Shown: in pieces, positions 34,082 through 43,467 of the stretch
Numbering within the stretch: the stretch's first letter is position 1
Layout: each line of letters opens with the position of its first letter
Assembly (NCBI RefSeq): GCF_003477885.1
Contig: NZ_QUEE01000006.1
Span: 124,001 to 188,000, forward strand
DNA: 64,000 nt
Direction of reading: 5' to 3'
From: Lachnotalea sp. AF33-28
Lineage (GTDB): Bacteria > Bacillota > Clostridia > Lachnospirales > Lachnospiraceae
Notes under the pieces: generated by a model
Databases searched by the model: none
Told to the model about the DNA's origin: nothing
What the model saw: the letters and a program-made list of their open reading frames with translations, nothing else
Translations under genes and position numbers: made by a program

Positions 34082-37000
34082 ATGGCATTTACCCATTTAC
34101 ATGTTCATACGGAATACAGTCTGCTGGACGGTTCCAGCAAGATAGAGGAGCTGGTGCACAGGGCCAAAGAGCTGGGGATGGACAGTATGGCCATCACCGA
34201 CCACGGCGTCATGTACGGCGTGATCGACTTCTACCGTGCCGCCAGAAAGGAAGGCATTAATCCGATCATCGGATGCGAGGTATATGTGGCCAACGGTTCC
34301 CGTTTTAACAAAGAGGCGGGACAGGGGGAGGACAGATACTACCATCTGGTGCTTCTGGCTGAAAACAATACCGGATACGCGAACCTGGTGAAGATCGTCT
34401 CCAAGGGTTTCGTGGAAGGCTTTTATTATAAACCCAGAGTGGATTACGAGGTGCTCCGGGAGTATCATGAGGGAATCATCGCCTTAAGCGCCTGCCTGGC
34501 CGGCGAGGTTCAGCGCTACCTTGCCAGGGGCTTCTATGAAGAGGGCAAAAAGGCCGCCCTGCGCTATCAGGAGATATTCGGCAGGGACAACTTTTTCCTG
34601 GAAATCCAGGATCACGGCATACCGGATCAGAAGACGGTCAACGCTGCGCAGCTCCGGCTGTCCAAAGAGCTGGGCATTGATCTGGTAGCCACCAACGATA
34701 TCCACTATATCTATGCGCAGGACGCCGAACCCCACGATATCCTCCTATGCCTGCAGACCGGCAAGAAGCTTTCGGACGAGAACCGCATGCGCTACGAGGG
34801 CGGGCAGTACTACTGCAAGTCGGAGGAAGAGATGCGGGAGGTATTTCCCTATGCGCCCGAGGCCATCGAGAATACCCATAAGATCGCAGAGCGCTGCCAT
34901 GTGGAAATCGAGTTCGGCGTTACGAAACTGCCGAAATTTGACGTGCCCGAAGGCTTTACCTCCTGGGAATATCTCAACAGGATGTGTGAGGAAGGTTTTG
35001 AAAAAAGATATCCGCAGGATGACGGGACACTGCGTGAACGCATGAATTACGAGCTGGACGTCATCCATACCATGGGCTATGTGGATTATTTCCTGATCGT
35101 TTCGGACTTTATCAAATATGCCAAATCAAAAGATATCATGGTCGGCCCTGGCCGCGGTTCGGCCGCCGGCAGCATCGTGTCCTACTGCTTGGAAATCACC
35201 GATATCGATCCGGTGAAATACAGCCTGCTGTTTGAGCGGTTTTTAAACCCGGAACGCGTGTCCATGCCGGATATCGATATAGATTTCTGCTTCGAACGGC
35301 GGCAGGAGGTCATTGATTACGTGGTGGAGAAATACGGCAAGGACCGGGTGGTTCAGATCGTCACCTTCGGTACGATGGCCGCCAAGGGCGTGATCCGGGA
35401 TGTGGGACGGGTCATGGACCTGCCTTATTCCCTCTGCGATTCCATCGCCAAGATGATTCCCGCAGAGCTCAATATCACGATCGAAAAGGCGCTGAAGACC
35501 AACCGGGAATTAAAGAGCCTGTACGAGACGGATGAGACGGTAAAAACGCTGATCGATACTTCACTGCGCCTGGAGGGCCTTCCCAGGCATACCTCCATGC
35601 ACGCGGCGGGTGTTGTGATCAGCCAGAAGCCGGTGGAGGAGTATGTGCCTTTATCCAGAGCACAGGACGGCACGATCACCACCCAGTTCACGATGACCAC
35701 GCTGGAAGAGCTGGGTCTGCTCAAGATGGATTTTCTGGGACTGCGCACCCTGACTGTAATCCAAAATGCCGTGAAACTTGTGAACCGACAGGGGATCGGT
35801 TTTAAACTGGAGGATGTGGACTACAGCGATAAAGCGGTGCTGGCCAGCATCAGCACCGGCAGGAACGACGGTGTGTTTCAGCTGGAAAGCTCCGGGATGA
35901 AGAGCTTTATGAAAGAGCTCAAGCCGGAGAGCCTGGAAGACATCATCGCCGGCATCTCCCTTTACCGTCCGGGCCCCATGGATTTCATACCGAAATATCT
36001 GAAAGGCAAGAATAATCCGGAATCCATCACCTATCACTGCCCGCAGCTGGAGCCGATCCTTAGCCCGACCTATGGCTGTATCGTCTATCAGGAGCAGGTA
36101 ATGCAGATTGTGCGGGATCTGGGCGGCTATACACTGGGACGAAGCGACCTGGTGCGGCGCGCTATGAGCAAGAAAAAAGGCGATGTGATGGAGCGGGAAC
36201 GCAAGAACTTCATCTACGGCAATCCCGAAGAGAATGTGAAGGGCTGTATCAATAACGGAATACCGGAGGAGATCGCCAGCATCATCTATGACGAGATGAT
36301 TGATTTTGCGAAATACGCCTTTAACAAATCCCACGCGGCAGCTTACGCCGTGGTATCCTACCAGACCGCTTATCTGAAATACTATTATCCGGTGGAATTT
36401 ATGGCTGCGCTGATGACCTCGGTCATCGACAACAGCGCCAAGGTTTCGGAGTATATACTGACCTGCAAGCAGATGGGCATCGATATCCTGCCTCCGGACA
36501 TCAACGATGGAGAATGGGATTTCTCCGTTTCCGGCGGTAAAATCCGCTATGGGCTGTCGGCGATTAAAAGCGTGCGCCGCAACATCATAGATACTGTGGT
36601 GGAAGAGCGGAATCAGGGAGGGCCTTTTACCAGCCTGCGGGATTTCATATACCGCCTGACAGCCAGAGAGGTGAACAAGAGGACGGTGGAAAGCTTCATC
36701 AAATCAGGCGCGCTGGACAGTCTGCCGGGCACCAGACAGCAGAAGCTGCTCATATATGCGGATCTTCTGGAGCAGAAGACCCAGGAAAAGAAATCCTCTG
36801 TGGAGGGCCAAATGAGCCTGTTCGACCTCATGGGCGAAGAGTCCAAAGAGTACGATATCAAATTCCCGGATGTGGGCGAGTTTCCCAGGGAGGTGCTGCT
36901 GGCCTTTGAAAAAGAGGTGCTGGGCATCTACATCAGCGGACATCCGCTGGAGGATGACGCGGCGCTGTGGAAGAAAAATATTACGGCCAAAACCTCTGAT

Positions 37001-37549
37001 TTCTATGTAAACGAGGAGGAGGGCATTGCTTCCGGCCTGACGGACGGCAGAAAATATGTGGTGGGCGGCATGATCAATGCGATCAGTGTCAAGACTACCA
37101 AACAGAACCGAATGATGGCATTTCTCACGCTGGAGGATCTGGTGGGCAATATGGAGGTCATGCTCTTTCCGAGAGAGTATGAGACATACAGGCCTTTGCT
37201 TATAGAGGACAGCAAGGTGTTCATTTCCGGCAGAGCGGATTTCAGCAACGAAGAGGCGGGCAAGCTGATCTGTGAAAAAATCATACCGTTTGCCGATGCC
37301 CCGAAGGAGCTGTGGATTCAGTTCGACGACAAAGAAGCCTTTGACAGAAACCAGAACAGATTAAGCCGGCTGATACAGGATTCCGACGGACGGGATCCCG
37401 TTGTGATCTACCTTAGCAGAGAACATGCGGTCAAACGGATGCCGCCTTCTTACAGCGTACTGATACAGCCGCAGCTGCTTGAAATGTTGAATAAAAACTT
37501 TGGTGAAAAAAATGTCAAAGTTGTAGCAAAGAGTATTGAAAACTTTTAG
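34082..37549 (+). CDS. dnaE: DNA polymerase III alpha subunit (DnaE)
   Basis: Replicative-type C family polymerase of 1155 residues. The N-terminal PHP domain (HLHVHTEYSLLDG) is followed by the polymerase core with catalytic aspartates in MPDIDIDFC, GRGSAAGS, a helix-hairpin-helix region, and a C-terminal OB fold (MAFLTLEDLVGNMEVMLFP). The ATG at 34082 is chosen by GAGGAAAGAC and the MAFTHLHV start. In Firmicutes this is the DnaE next to, not instead of, PolC; PolC is not in the window. Full length. Confidence 0.97.
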   Translation: MAFTHLHVHTEYSLLDGSSKIEELVHRAKELGMDSMAITDHGVMYGVIDFYRAARKEGINPIIGCEVYVANGSRFNKEAGQGEDRYYHLVLLAENNTGYANLVKIVSKGFVEGFYYKPRVDYEVLREYHEGIIALSACLAGEVQRYLARGFYEEGKKAALRYQEIFGRDNFFLEIQDHGIPDQKTVNAAQLRLSKELGIDLVATNDIHYIYAQDAEPHDILLCLQTGKKLSDENRMRYEGGQYYCKSEEEMREVFPYAPEAIENTHKIAERCHVEIEFGVTKLPKFDVPEGFTSWEYLNRMCEEGFEKRYPQDDGTLRERMNYELDVIHTMGYVDYFLIVSDFIKYAKSKDIMVGPGRGSAAGSIVSYCLEITDIDPVKYSLLFERFLNPERVSMPDIDIDFCFERRQEVIDYVVEKYGKDRVVQIVTFGTMAAKGVIRDVGRVMDLPYSLCDSIAKMIPAELNITIEKALKTNRELKSLYETDETVKTLIDTSLRLEGLPRHTSMHAAGVVISQKPVEEYVPLSRAQDGTITTQFTMTTLEELGLLKMDFLGLRTLTVIQNAVKLVNRQGIGFKLEDVDYSDKAVLASISTGRNDGVFQLESSGMKSFMKELKPESLEDIIAGISLYRPGPMDFIPKYLKGKNNPESITYHCPQLEPILSPTYGCIVYQEQVMQIVRDLGGYTLGRSDLVRRAMSKKKGDVMERERKNFIYGNPEENVKGCINNGIPEEIASIIYDEMIDFAKYAFNKSHAAAYAVVSYQTAYLKYYYPVEFMAALMTSVIDNSAKVSEYILTCKQMGIDILPPDINDGEWDFSVSGGKIRYGLSAIKSVRRNIIDTVVEERNQGGPFTSLRDFIYRLTAREVNKRTVESFIKSGALDSLPGTRQQKLLIYADLLEQKTQEKKSSVEGQMSLFDLMGEESKEYDIKFPDVGEFPREVLLAFEKEVLGIYISGHPLEDDAALWKKNITAKTSDFYVNEEEGIASGLTDGRKYVVGGMINAISVKTTKQNRMMAFLTLEDLVGNMEVMLFPREYETYRPLLIEDSKVFISGRADFSNEEAGKLICEKIIPFADAPKELWIQFDDKEAFDRNQNRLSRLIQDSDGRDPVVIYLSREHAVKRMPPSYSVLIQPQLLEMLNKNFGEKNVKVVAKSIENF

Positions 37550-37602
37550 GATATCGATTAGAATAGGGAATGTGGCTTGAATCAGTTGGAGGAGTGACGA
37601 AT

Positions 37603-38577
37603 ATGGCAAAAGAGGTAAAAACCATCGGTGTGCTGACAAGCGGCGGAGATGCGCCGGGCATGAATGCGGCGATCCGTGCGGTTGTGAGAACAGCACTTTT
37701 TAACGGTCTGAAGGTAAAGGGAATTATGCGCGGCTATGCCGGTTTGCTCAATGAAGAAATTATTGATATGTGTTCCACCAGCGTATCAGATATCATCAAC
37801 CGCGGCGGTACCATCCTGTACACGGCCAGATGCCAGGAATTTACCACGGCAGAAGGGCAGAAGCTGGGCGCGGAAATCTGTAAAAAGCATAATATAGACG
37901 GGCTGGTGGTGATCGGCGGTGATGGCTCTTTCAGAGGGGCGCAGAAGCTGGCCGCACTGGGTATCAATACCATCGGACTTCCCGGCACCATCGATCTGGA
38001 TATCGCATGTACGGACTATACGATCGGTTTTGATACGGCTGTGAACACGGCCATGGAGGCCATCGATAAGGTGCGCGATACCTCCACTTCCCATGAGAGA
38101 TGCAGCATTATTGAGGTGATGGGCAGAAACGCCGGCTACATCGCGCTCTGGTGCGGCATTGCCAACGGTGCGGAAGATGTGCTGCTTCCCGAGCGGTATG
38201 ACAATGATGAGCAGGCGCTGATCAATAAGATCATAGAAAACCGCAAGCGCGGCAAGAAGCACCATATCATCATCAATGCCGAGGGCATAGGCCATTCGGC
38301 CAGTATGGCCAGAAGGATTGAAGCCGCCACAGGAATTGAAACCAGAGCAACAATTTTGGGCCACATGCAGAGAGGCGGTACACCTACCTGCAAAGACCGC
38401 GTATACGCATCCATCATGGGCGCCAAGGCGGTGGAGCTTTTGCTGGCAGGCAAGAGCAAACGCGTGGTCGGTTATAAACACGGGGAATATGTGGATTTTG
38501 ATATCGATGAAGCGCTGGCTATGGTGAAGGACATACCGGAAGACCAGTACGAAATTTGCAGACACCTTGTGAGATAA
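37603..38577 (+). CDS. pfkA: ATP-dependent 6-phosphofructokinase
   Basis: Phosphorylates fructose 6-phosphate to the bisphosphate in glycolysis. The 324-residue protein has the ATP-binding SGGDAPGMN and VIGGDGSFRGA, PGTIDLDI with Asp131 and the catalytic Asp133 (the usual Asn between them is Leu132), and EVMGRNAGYIA. The ATG at 37603 follows GGAGGAGTGAC. It sits 53 bases after dnaE and may share its transcript. Length and motifs are normal apart from the Leu132 change, which I believe is common in related clostridia. Confidence 0.95.
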   Translation: MAKEVKTIGVLTSGGDAPGMNAAIRAVVRTALFNGLKVKGIMRGYAGLLNEEIIDMCSTSVSDIINRGGTILYTARCQEFTTAEGQKLGAEICKKHNIDGLVVIGGDGSFRGAQKLAALGINTIGLPGTIDLDIACTDYTIGFDTAVNTAMEAIDKVRDTSTSHERCSIIEVMGRNAGYIALWCGIANGAEDVLLPERYDNDEQALINKIIENRKRGKKHHIIINAEGIGHSASMARRIEAATGIETRATILGHMQRGGTPTCKDRVYASIMGAKAVELLLAGKSKRVVGYKHGEYVDFDIDEALAMVKDIPEDQYEICRHLVR

Positions 38578-38607
38578 ACAGCGAATCAGAGCGAATACTT
38601 TATATGT

Positions 38608-38671
38608 GGGGACAGACTCCATGGGGCATAAAACGGCAGTACGTTTTGTCCGCCCGCGGAGGACTGTCCCC
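38608..38671. repeat. GGGGACAG-ended nested palindrome
   Basis: GGGGACAG (38608-38615) and CTGTCCCC (38664-38671) enclose CTCC/GGAG and AAAACG/CGTTTT stems. It sits 31 bases after pfkA. The same ends appear at 34007-34046. It may be a terminator or small dispersed repeat. Confidence 0.5.
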
Positions 38672-38686
38672 GCGTCGGATTATATA

Positions 38687-38715
38687 TTGATTTTTTTGTA
38701 ATAACTCACTATAAT
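38687..38715 (+). promoter_or_regulatory. Promoter of the relA/spoT gene
   Basis: TTGATT (38687-38692) and TATAAT (38710-38715) are spaced by 17 bases, 55 bases before the start codon. Good sigma-A match. Confidence 0.7.
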
Positions 38716-38769
38716 GTTAATTACATACATTGTGAAGAGAACCGTAATCAGAGAACAGGTGGGAAAAGC

Positions 38770-41061
38770 ATGCCGGACAGCAAATATGATTTTAGTAAAG
38801 AAGAATTAAATATCGGCGAGACATCACCGGATAAACCGGCGGATTTTTCTGACCCGGACGATCTGTTTGATTTACTGATAGAAAAAATCAGGAAGTATCA
38901 TCCGTCCGACGACACCACGATGATCAGCAAAGCCTACGAGGTGGCCAGAAACGCGCATGCAGGCCAACTGCGAAAGTCAGGCGAGCCCTATATCATCCAT
39001 CCGCTGTGCGTGGCGATCATACTGGCGGATCTGGAGCTGGATAAGGAGAGCATCATCGCCGCTATCCTCCATGATGTGGTGGAGGACACCGTGATGACCA
39101 ATGAGGAAATCACCGCGGAGTTCGGCGAAGAGGTGGCCAACCTCGTGGACGGCGTTACCAAGCTGACGAGGCTGTCCTGGTCGGCGGATAAGGTGGAGAT
39201 CCAGGCGGAAAATCTTCGGAAGATGTTTCTGGCCATGGCCAAGGATATCCGTGTGATCATCATCAAACTGGCGGACCGGCTTCACAATATGCGCACCCTG
39301 CAGTATATGAGGCCCGAGAAGCAGAAGGAAATCGCCAAGGAAACGATGGAGATTTACGCCCCCATCGCCCAGCGCCTGGGCATTTCCAAGATCAAGATCG
39401 AGCTGGATGACCTTTCCCTGAAATATTTAAAGCCGGACGTATACTACGACCTCAAGCAGAATATCGCGCTGCGAAAAACTGCCAGGGAAGCTTTTGTCCA
39501 GCAGATTGTGGACGAGGTGTCCTCCCATATCAGCGAAGCTGGTATCAAGGCGGAAGTGAGCGGAAGGGTGAAGCACTTCTTCAGCATCTATAAGAAGATG
39601 GTCAACCAGGATAAGACCCTGGATCAAATTTATGATCTGTTTGCGATCCGCATCATTGTGGACACGGTGAAGGACTGCTACGCGGCCCTGGGGGTGATCC
39701 ATGAGATGTATAAGCCGATTCCGGGGCGGTTTAAAGACTATATCGCGATGCCCAAACCCAATATGTATCAGTCCCTGCATACAACGCTGATCGGCAGCAA
39801 CGGCCAGCCTTTCGAGGTGCAGATCCGTACCTATGACATGCACCGCACGGCGGAATACGGCATCGCAGCCCACTGGAAATACAAAGAGGGCGCCAACGGA
39901 CAGAAGGTCCCGGAAAGCGAAGCGGAAAAGATGAGCTGGCTGCGCCAGATCTTGGAATGGCAGCGGGATATGGATAACAAGGAATTCATGAATTCCCTGA
40001 AGAACGACCTGGACCTGTTTTCGGACAGCGTTTACTGCTTCACTCCTACAGGTGATGTGAAGAACCTGCCGAGAGGTTCAACACCGGTGGACTTCGCCTA
40101 CAGCATTCACAGCGCGGTGGGCAACAAGATGGTGGGCGCCCGTGTGAACGGCAAACTGGTTCCCATCGATTACGTGATACAAAACGGTGACCGGGTGGAG
40201 ATCATCACCTCCCAGAATTCCAAGGGCCCCAGCCGCGACTGGCTGATGACGGTGAAGAGCTCCCAGGCGAGAAATAAAATCAATCAGTGGTTTAAGAGCC
40301 AGTCCAAAGAGGACAATATCTTAAAGGGCAAAGAGCTGATCGATAAGTACTGCAAAACAAAGGGGATCGTATTCAGCGATCTCTCCAAACCGGAGTTTAT
40401 GGATAAGGTACTGCGCAAATACGGCTTCAGGGACTGGGATGCGGTGCTGGCGGCCATCGGCCACGGCGGCATGAAGGAAGGCCAGGTCATCAACAAGCTC
40501 CTTGAGGAGTATGAAAAGAAGCACAAGAAGGAGATCACCGATGAGGCAGTGCTGGAAGCTGCTTCCGACGGCAAAGAAAAGGTGACCGTACAGAAATCCA
40601 ACGGCGGCATTGTGGTCAAAGGCATACACGATCTGGCCGTGCGATTTTCCAAATGCTGCAGCCCTGTGCCCGGCGATGAGATCGTGGGATTTGTCACCCG
40701 GGGAAGAGGCATTTCCATTCACCGTACGGACTGCGTGAATGTGATGAACCTGCCTGAGATAGAGCGGGCCAGGCTGATTGACGCCGAGTGGCAGGTGCCG
40801 GAAAATAAAGTGGCGGATGAAAAATACTCCACTGAAATTAAGATATATGCCAATAACCGCATCGGTATCTTCGTGGATATTTCCAAGATATTTACCGAGC
40901 GGCAGATCGATATCACTTCCATGAATGTCAGGACCAGCAAACAGGGGTTAGCCACCATCACCATGACCTTTGATATCAGAGATAAAGAGGAGCTGGGGCG
41001 TCTGGTTGAAAAGCTGCGCCAGGTGGAGAGCGTGCTGGACATTGAAAGGACCAGGGGCTGA
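38770..41061 (+). CDS. rel: Bifunctional (p)ppGpp synthetase/hydrolase, RelA/SpoT (Rel)
   Basis: Makes and degrades the stringent-response alarmone. The 763-residue protein has the hydrolase HD domain (AAILHDVVEDT), the synthetase region (KDYIAMPKPNMYQSLHTT, intact), TGS (YCFTPTGDVKNLPRGSTPVDFAY), the helical/zinc-finger part (FSKCCSPVPGDEIVGF) and a C-terminal ACT domain (NRIGIFVDISKIF). It has its own promoter; the MBL gene begins 37 bases later. Full length. Confidence 0.97.
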   Translation: MPDSKYDFSKEELNIGETSPDKPADFSDPDDLFDLLIEKIRKYHPSDDTTMISKAYEVARNAHAGQLRKSGEPYIIHPLCVAIILADLELDKESIIAAILHDVVEDTVMTNEEITAEFGEEVANLVDGVTKLTRLSWSADKVEIQAENLRKMFLAMAKDIRVIIIKLADRLHNMRTLQYMRPEKQKEIAKETMEIYAPIAQRLGISKIKIELDDLSLKYLKPDVYYDLKQNIALRKTAREAFVQQIVDEVSSHISEAGIKAEVSGRVKHFFSIYKKMVNQDKTLDQIYDLFAIRIIVDTVKDCYAALGVIHEMYKPIPGRFKDYIAMPKPNMYQSLHTTLIGSNGQPFEVQIRTYDMHRTAEYGIAAHWKYKEGANGQKVPESEAEKMSWLRQILEWQRDMDNKEFMNSLKNDLDLFSDSVYCFTPTGDVKNLPRGSTPVDFAYSIHSAVGNKMVGARVNGKLVPIDYVIQNGDRVEIITSQNSKGPSRDWLMTVKSSQARNKINQWFKSQSKEDNILKGKELIDKYCKTKGIVFSDLSKPEFMDKVLRKYGFRDWDAVLAAIGHGGMKEGQVINKLLEEYEKKHKKEITDEAVLEAASDGKEKVTVQKSNGGIVVKGIHDLAVRFSKCCSPVPGDEIVGFVTRGRGISIHRTDCVNVMNLPEIERARLIDAEWQVPENKVADEKYSTEIKIYANNRIGIFVDISKIFTERQIDITSMNVRTSKQGLATITMTFDIRDKEELGRLVEKLRQVESVLDIERTRG

Positions 41062-41097
41062 CGGCCGGGAGTGTGAACGCTGCAGGAGGGATTCCGG

Positions 41098-41739
41098 ATG
41101 ATGAAGATGGAGATAACGGGTTGTACCGTTGGAGAGATTGGAACGAATTGCTACCTGGCCGTCAACAGGGACACGAAAGAAGCTCTGATTGTGGATCCCG
41201 GGGACAATGCCATGCTGATCATGACCAGATGCGGGGAGCTGGGGATTAAGCCATCAGCGATCCTGCTGACCCATGGGCATTTTGACCATGTGCTGGCCGT
41301 ACCCGAGCTGCGTCAGGCGCTGAAGCTTCCGGTCTACATGATGGAAGAGGAACAGAATGTGCTGGGGGATGCCAGTATGAATCTGTCTGCGATCATGGCC
41401 TCGTCGCCCATACGTCTGAAAGCTGATCATCTGCTGAAGGACGGGGATCAGATTGAACTCGCGGGCTTTTGCTTCCGGGTGATTCATACGCCCGGCCATA
41501 CGGTGGGGAGCTGCTGTTATTACGAAGAGGAAGAGCAGGTGCTGTTTTCCGGCGATACGCTGTTTGAAGGTTCCTATGGAAGAACCGATTTCCCTACAGG
41601 AAGCATATCTGAGCTGATCCGTTCCATCCAGGACAAGCTTCTGATCCTGCCGGATGAGGTGAAGGTATATCCCGGTCATATGGGGGATACCACGATCGCT
41701 GTGGAAAAACGTTATAATCCGGCGGCGGCCCGTTTTTGA
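41098..41739 (+). CDS. MBL-fold metallohydrolase (glyoxalase II-like, YcbL type)
   Basis: A 213-residue zinc hydrolase of the metallo-beta-lactamase fold. Metal motifs: THGHFDHV, TPGHTVGSCCYY, FSGDTLFEGSYGR and PGHMGDTT, in family order. The small size, close to YcbL/GloB-like proteins, suggests a thioester substrate, but this group is mostly uncharacterised. It lies just after rel and has a terminator behind it. RBS: GGAGGGATTCCGG before ATG at 41098. Confidence 0.88.
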   Translation: MMKMEITGCTVGEIGTNCYLAVNRDTKEALIVDPGDNAMLIMTRCGELGIKPSAILLTHGHFDHVLAVPELRQALKLPVYMMEEEQNVLGDASMNLSAIMASSPIRLKADHLLKDGDQIELAGFCFRVIHTPGHTVGSCCYYEEEEQVLFSGDTLFEGSYGRTDFPTGSISELIRSIQDKLLILPDEVKVYPGHMGDTTIAVEKRYNPAAARF

Positions 41740-41755
41740 TGAGGTATATGTATGA

Positions 41756-41776
41756 GGGTGCTTGAAGCACCCTTAT
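41756..41776 (+). terminator. Terminator after MBL hydrolase
   Basis: GGGTGCT-TGA-AGCACCC followed by TTATTTAT, 17 bases after the stop. Confidence 0.75.
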
Positions 41777-41899
41777 TTATATCATAGAAAATTATATAAT
41801 AGGAAATCACAGCCTATGAAATAAAAAACGTTCCGGATGAATACTGCGTATCCGGCCGTTAAGATGGCGCATTAACGCAGGCGCAGACAGGTTTAGAGC

Positions 41900-43348
41900 A
41901 TGATACGGTTAATATTAAATGACACCAGTTTTGAATATGATATCCGGGGGCTTTTGATGGCATTTTATCCCGGAGAGGAGATCACGGTTAAAGAAGAGCC
42001 GGCGGATCGGATTGTGGAGGCGGATCTGACAGAAAGCGGCCAGCGCATCACTGTCTCTTATTCCGACAACAGCCGGGATAAGACGGAGCAGTATGCCTCC
42101 GGCGTGCCGGCAGAGCGCCAGCAGCAGAAAAATCAGCTGAAGAGGCTGCTATATGAGGCGCTGTCCAAGGATACCGGCCGGCAGCTTCCCTGGGGCACTC
42201 TGACCGGCATAAGGCCCACCAAGATCCCCATGGGTCTTCTGGAACAGGGCGCGAGAGAAGAGGAGACCGCACGGTATATGCAGGAAACCTATCTGACCGG
42301 GCCGGAGAAAACAGCGTTAAGCATTGAGATCGCAAAGCGGGAAATGGGGCTGCTGAAACAGCTGGATTATGAAAACGGCTACAGCCTGTATGTGGGAATT
42401 CCGTTCTGCCCTACCACCTGCCTGTACTGTTCTTTCACCTCCAACCCGGCGGGCGCCTGGATGCCGCGGATGGAGGAATATCTGGAGGCGGTATTTCAGG
42501 AAATCGACTATGTGAAAGAGGCTTTCCGCGATAAGAAACTGAATACGGTCTATATCGGCGGGGGCACGCCGACCACGCTGACCGCCGGACAGCTGGACAG
42601 GCTGCTGGGCAGAATTGAAGAGAGCTTTTCCCTGGAACATCTGCTGGAGTTTACGGTGGAAGCGGGGAGACCCGACAGCATAACCGCAGAAAAGCTGGAG
42701 GCGGTCCGCCGGCACAGAGTCAGCAGGATATCCATCAATCCGCAGACCATGAAGCAGGAGACGCTTAAGATCATCGGCCGGCACCATACCGTAGAGGATA
42801 TCGTCGATGTATTCCATATGGCCAGAGCCATGGGCTTTGACAATATCAACATGGATCTGATCCTGGGGCTGCCCGGCGAGGGGACGGAGGATGTCCGGCG
42901 CACCATGGAGGAGCTGAAGAAGCTGAAGCCGGACAACATCACGGTTCATTCTCTGGCCATCAAGAGGGCATCGCGGCTGAATCTGCTCTGGGAACAGTAT
43001 GAACATATGGATATGGTCAATAATCAGGAACAAATGAAGATTACCGAGAATGCGGCCAGAGAGCTGGGCATGTCCCCGTACTACCTGTACCGGCAGAAAA
43101 ATATGGCCGGCAATCTTGAAAATGTGGGCTACGCGCTGCCGGGAAAGGCGGGCATATACAATATCCTGATCATGGAGGAGAAACAGTCCATAGTCGCTTT
43201 GGGCGCGGGCTCCATCACAAAGGCGGTTTATCCGGGCGGCCGTATCGAGCGCGCGGACAATGTGAAGGATGTGAATCAGTATCTGCAGAGGATTGACGAG
43301 ATGATTGAGAGGAAGAGACGGCTGTTTGATGGAGAAAGGGCGCTCTGA
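41900..43348 (+). CDS. hemZ: Coproporphyrinogen III oxidase-like radical SAM protein (HemZ)
   Basis: Radical SAM enzyme of the oxygen-independent coproporphyrinogen dehydrogenase family, 482 residues. The iron-sulfur motif CxxxCxxC is in PFCPTTCLYCSFTSNP. YIGGGTPTTL and DLILGLPGEG are the family's SAM-binding strands. A longer N-terminal region (about 165 residues before the cluster) points to HemZ, common in anaerobic Firmicutes and often without proven haem synthesis. The 160-base gap before it contains a CCGGAT/ATCCGG hairpin at about 41833-41855. Confidence 0.9.
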   Translation: MIRLILNDTSFEYDIRGLLMAFYPGEEITVKEEPADRIVEADLTESGQRITVSYSDNSRDKTEQYASGVPAERQQQKNQLKRLLYEALSKDTGRQLPWGTLTGIRPTKIPMGLLEQGAREEETARYMQETYLTGPEKTALSIEIAKREMGLLKQLDYENGYSLYVGIPFCPTTCLYCSFTSNPAGAWMPRMEEYLEAVFQEIDYVKEAFRDKKLNTVYIGGGTPTTLTAGQLDRLLGRIEESFSLEHLLEFTVEAGRPDSITAEKLEAVRRHRVSRISINPQTMKQETLKIIGRHHTVEDIVDVFHMARAMGFDNINMDLILGLPGEGTEDVRRTMEELKKLKPDNITVHSLAIKRASRLNLLWEQYEHMDMVNNQEQMKITENAARELGMSPYYLYRQKNMAGNLENVGYALPGKAGIYNILIMEEKQSIVALGAGSITKAVYPGGRIERADNVKDVNQYLQRIDEMIERKRRLFDGERAL

Positions 43349-43381
43349 CACCGGCAAAAGAGTATAAAATAAAAAATGCAC

Positions 43382-43409
43382 TTGCAAAATCTGTGCGGTC
43401 TATTAAAAT
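43382..43409 (+). promoter_or_regulatory. hisS promoter
   Basis: TTGCAA (43382-43387) and TAAAAT (43404-43409) are 16 bases apart, 58 bases before hisS. No T-box leader structure is visible in the short leader. Confidence 0.55.
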
Positions 43410-43467
43410 GTATATAGAATGTCACCGGCTGGGTGGCTGATCGCATTAAACTCTGGAGGAAATAAGA

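Noticed and set aside
42317..43387. 356-codon reading frame opposite hemZ
   Set aside because: Antisense shadow; His-rich artefact of codon use.
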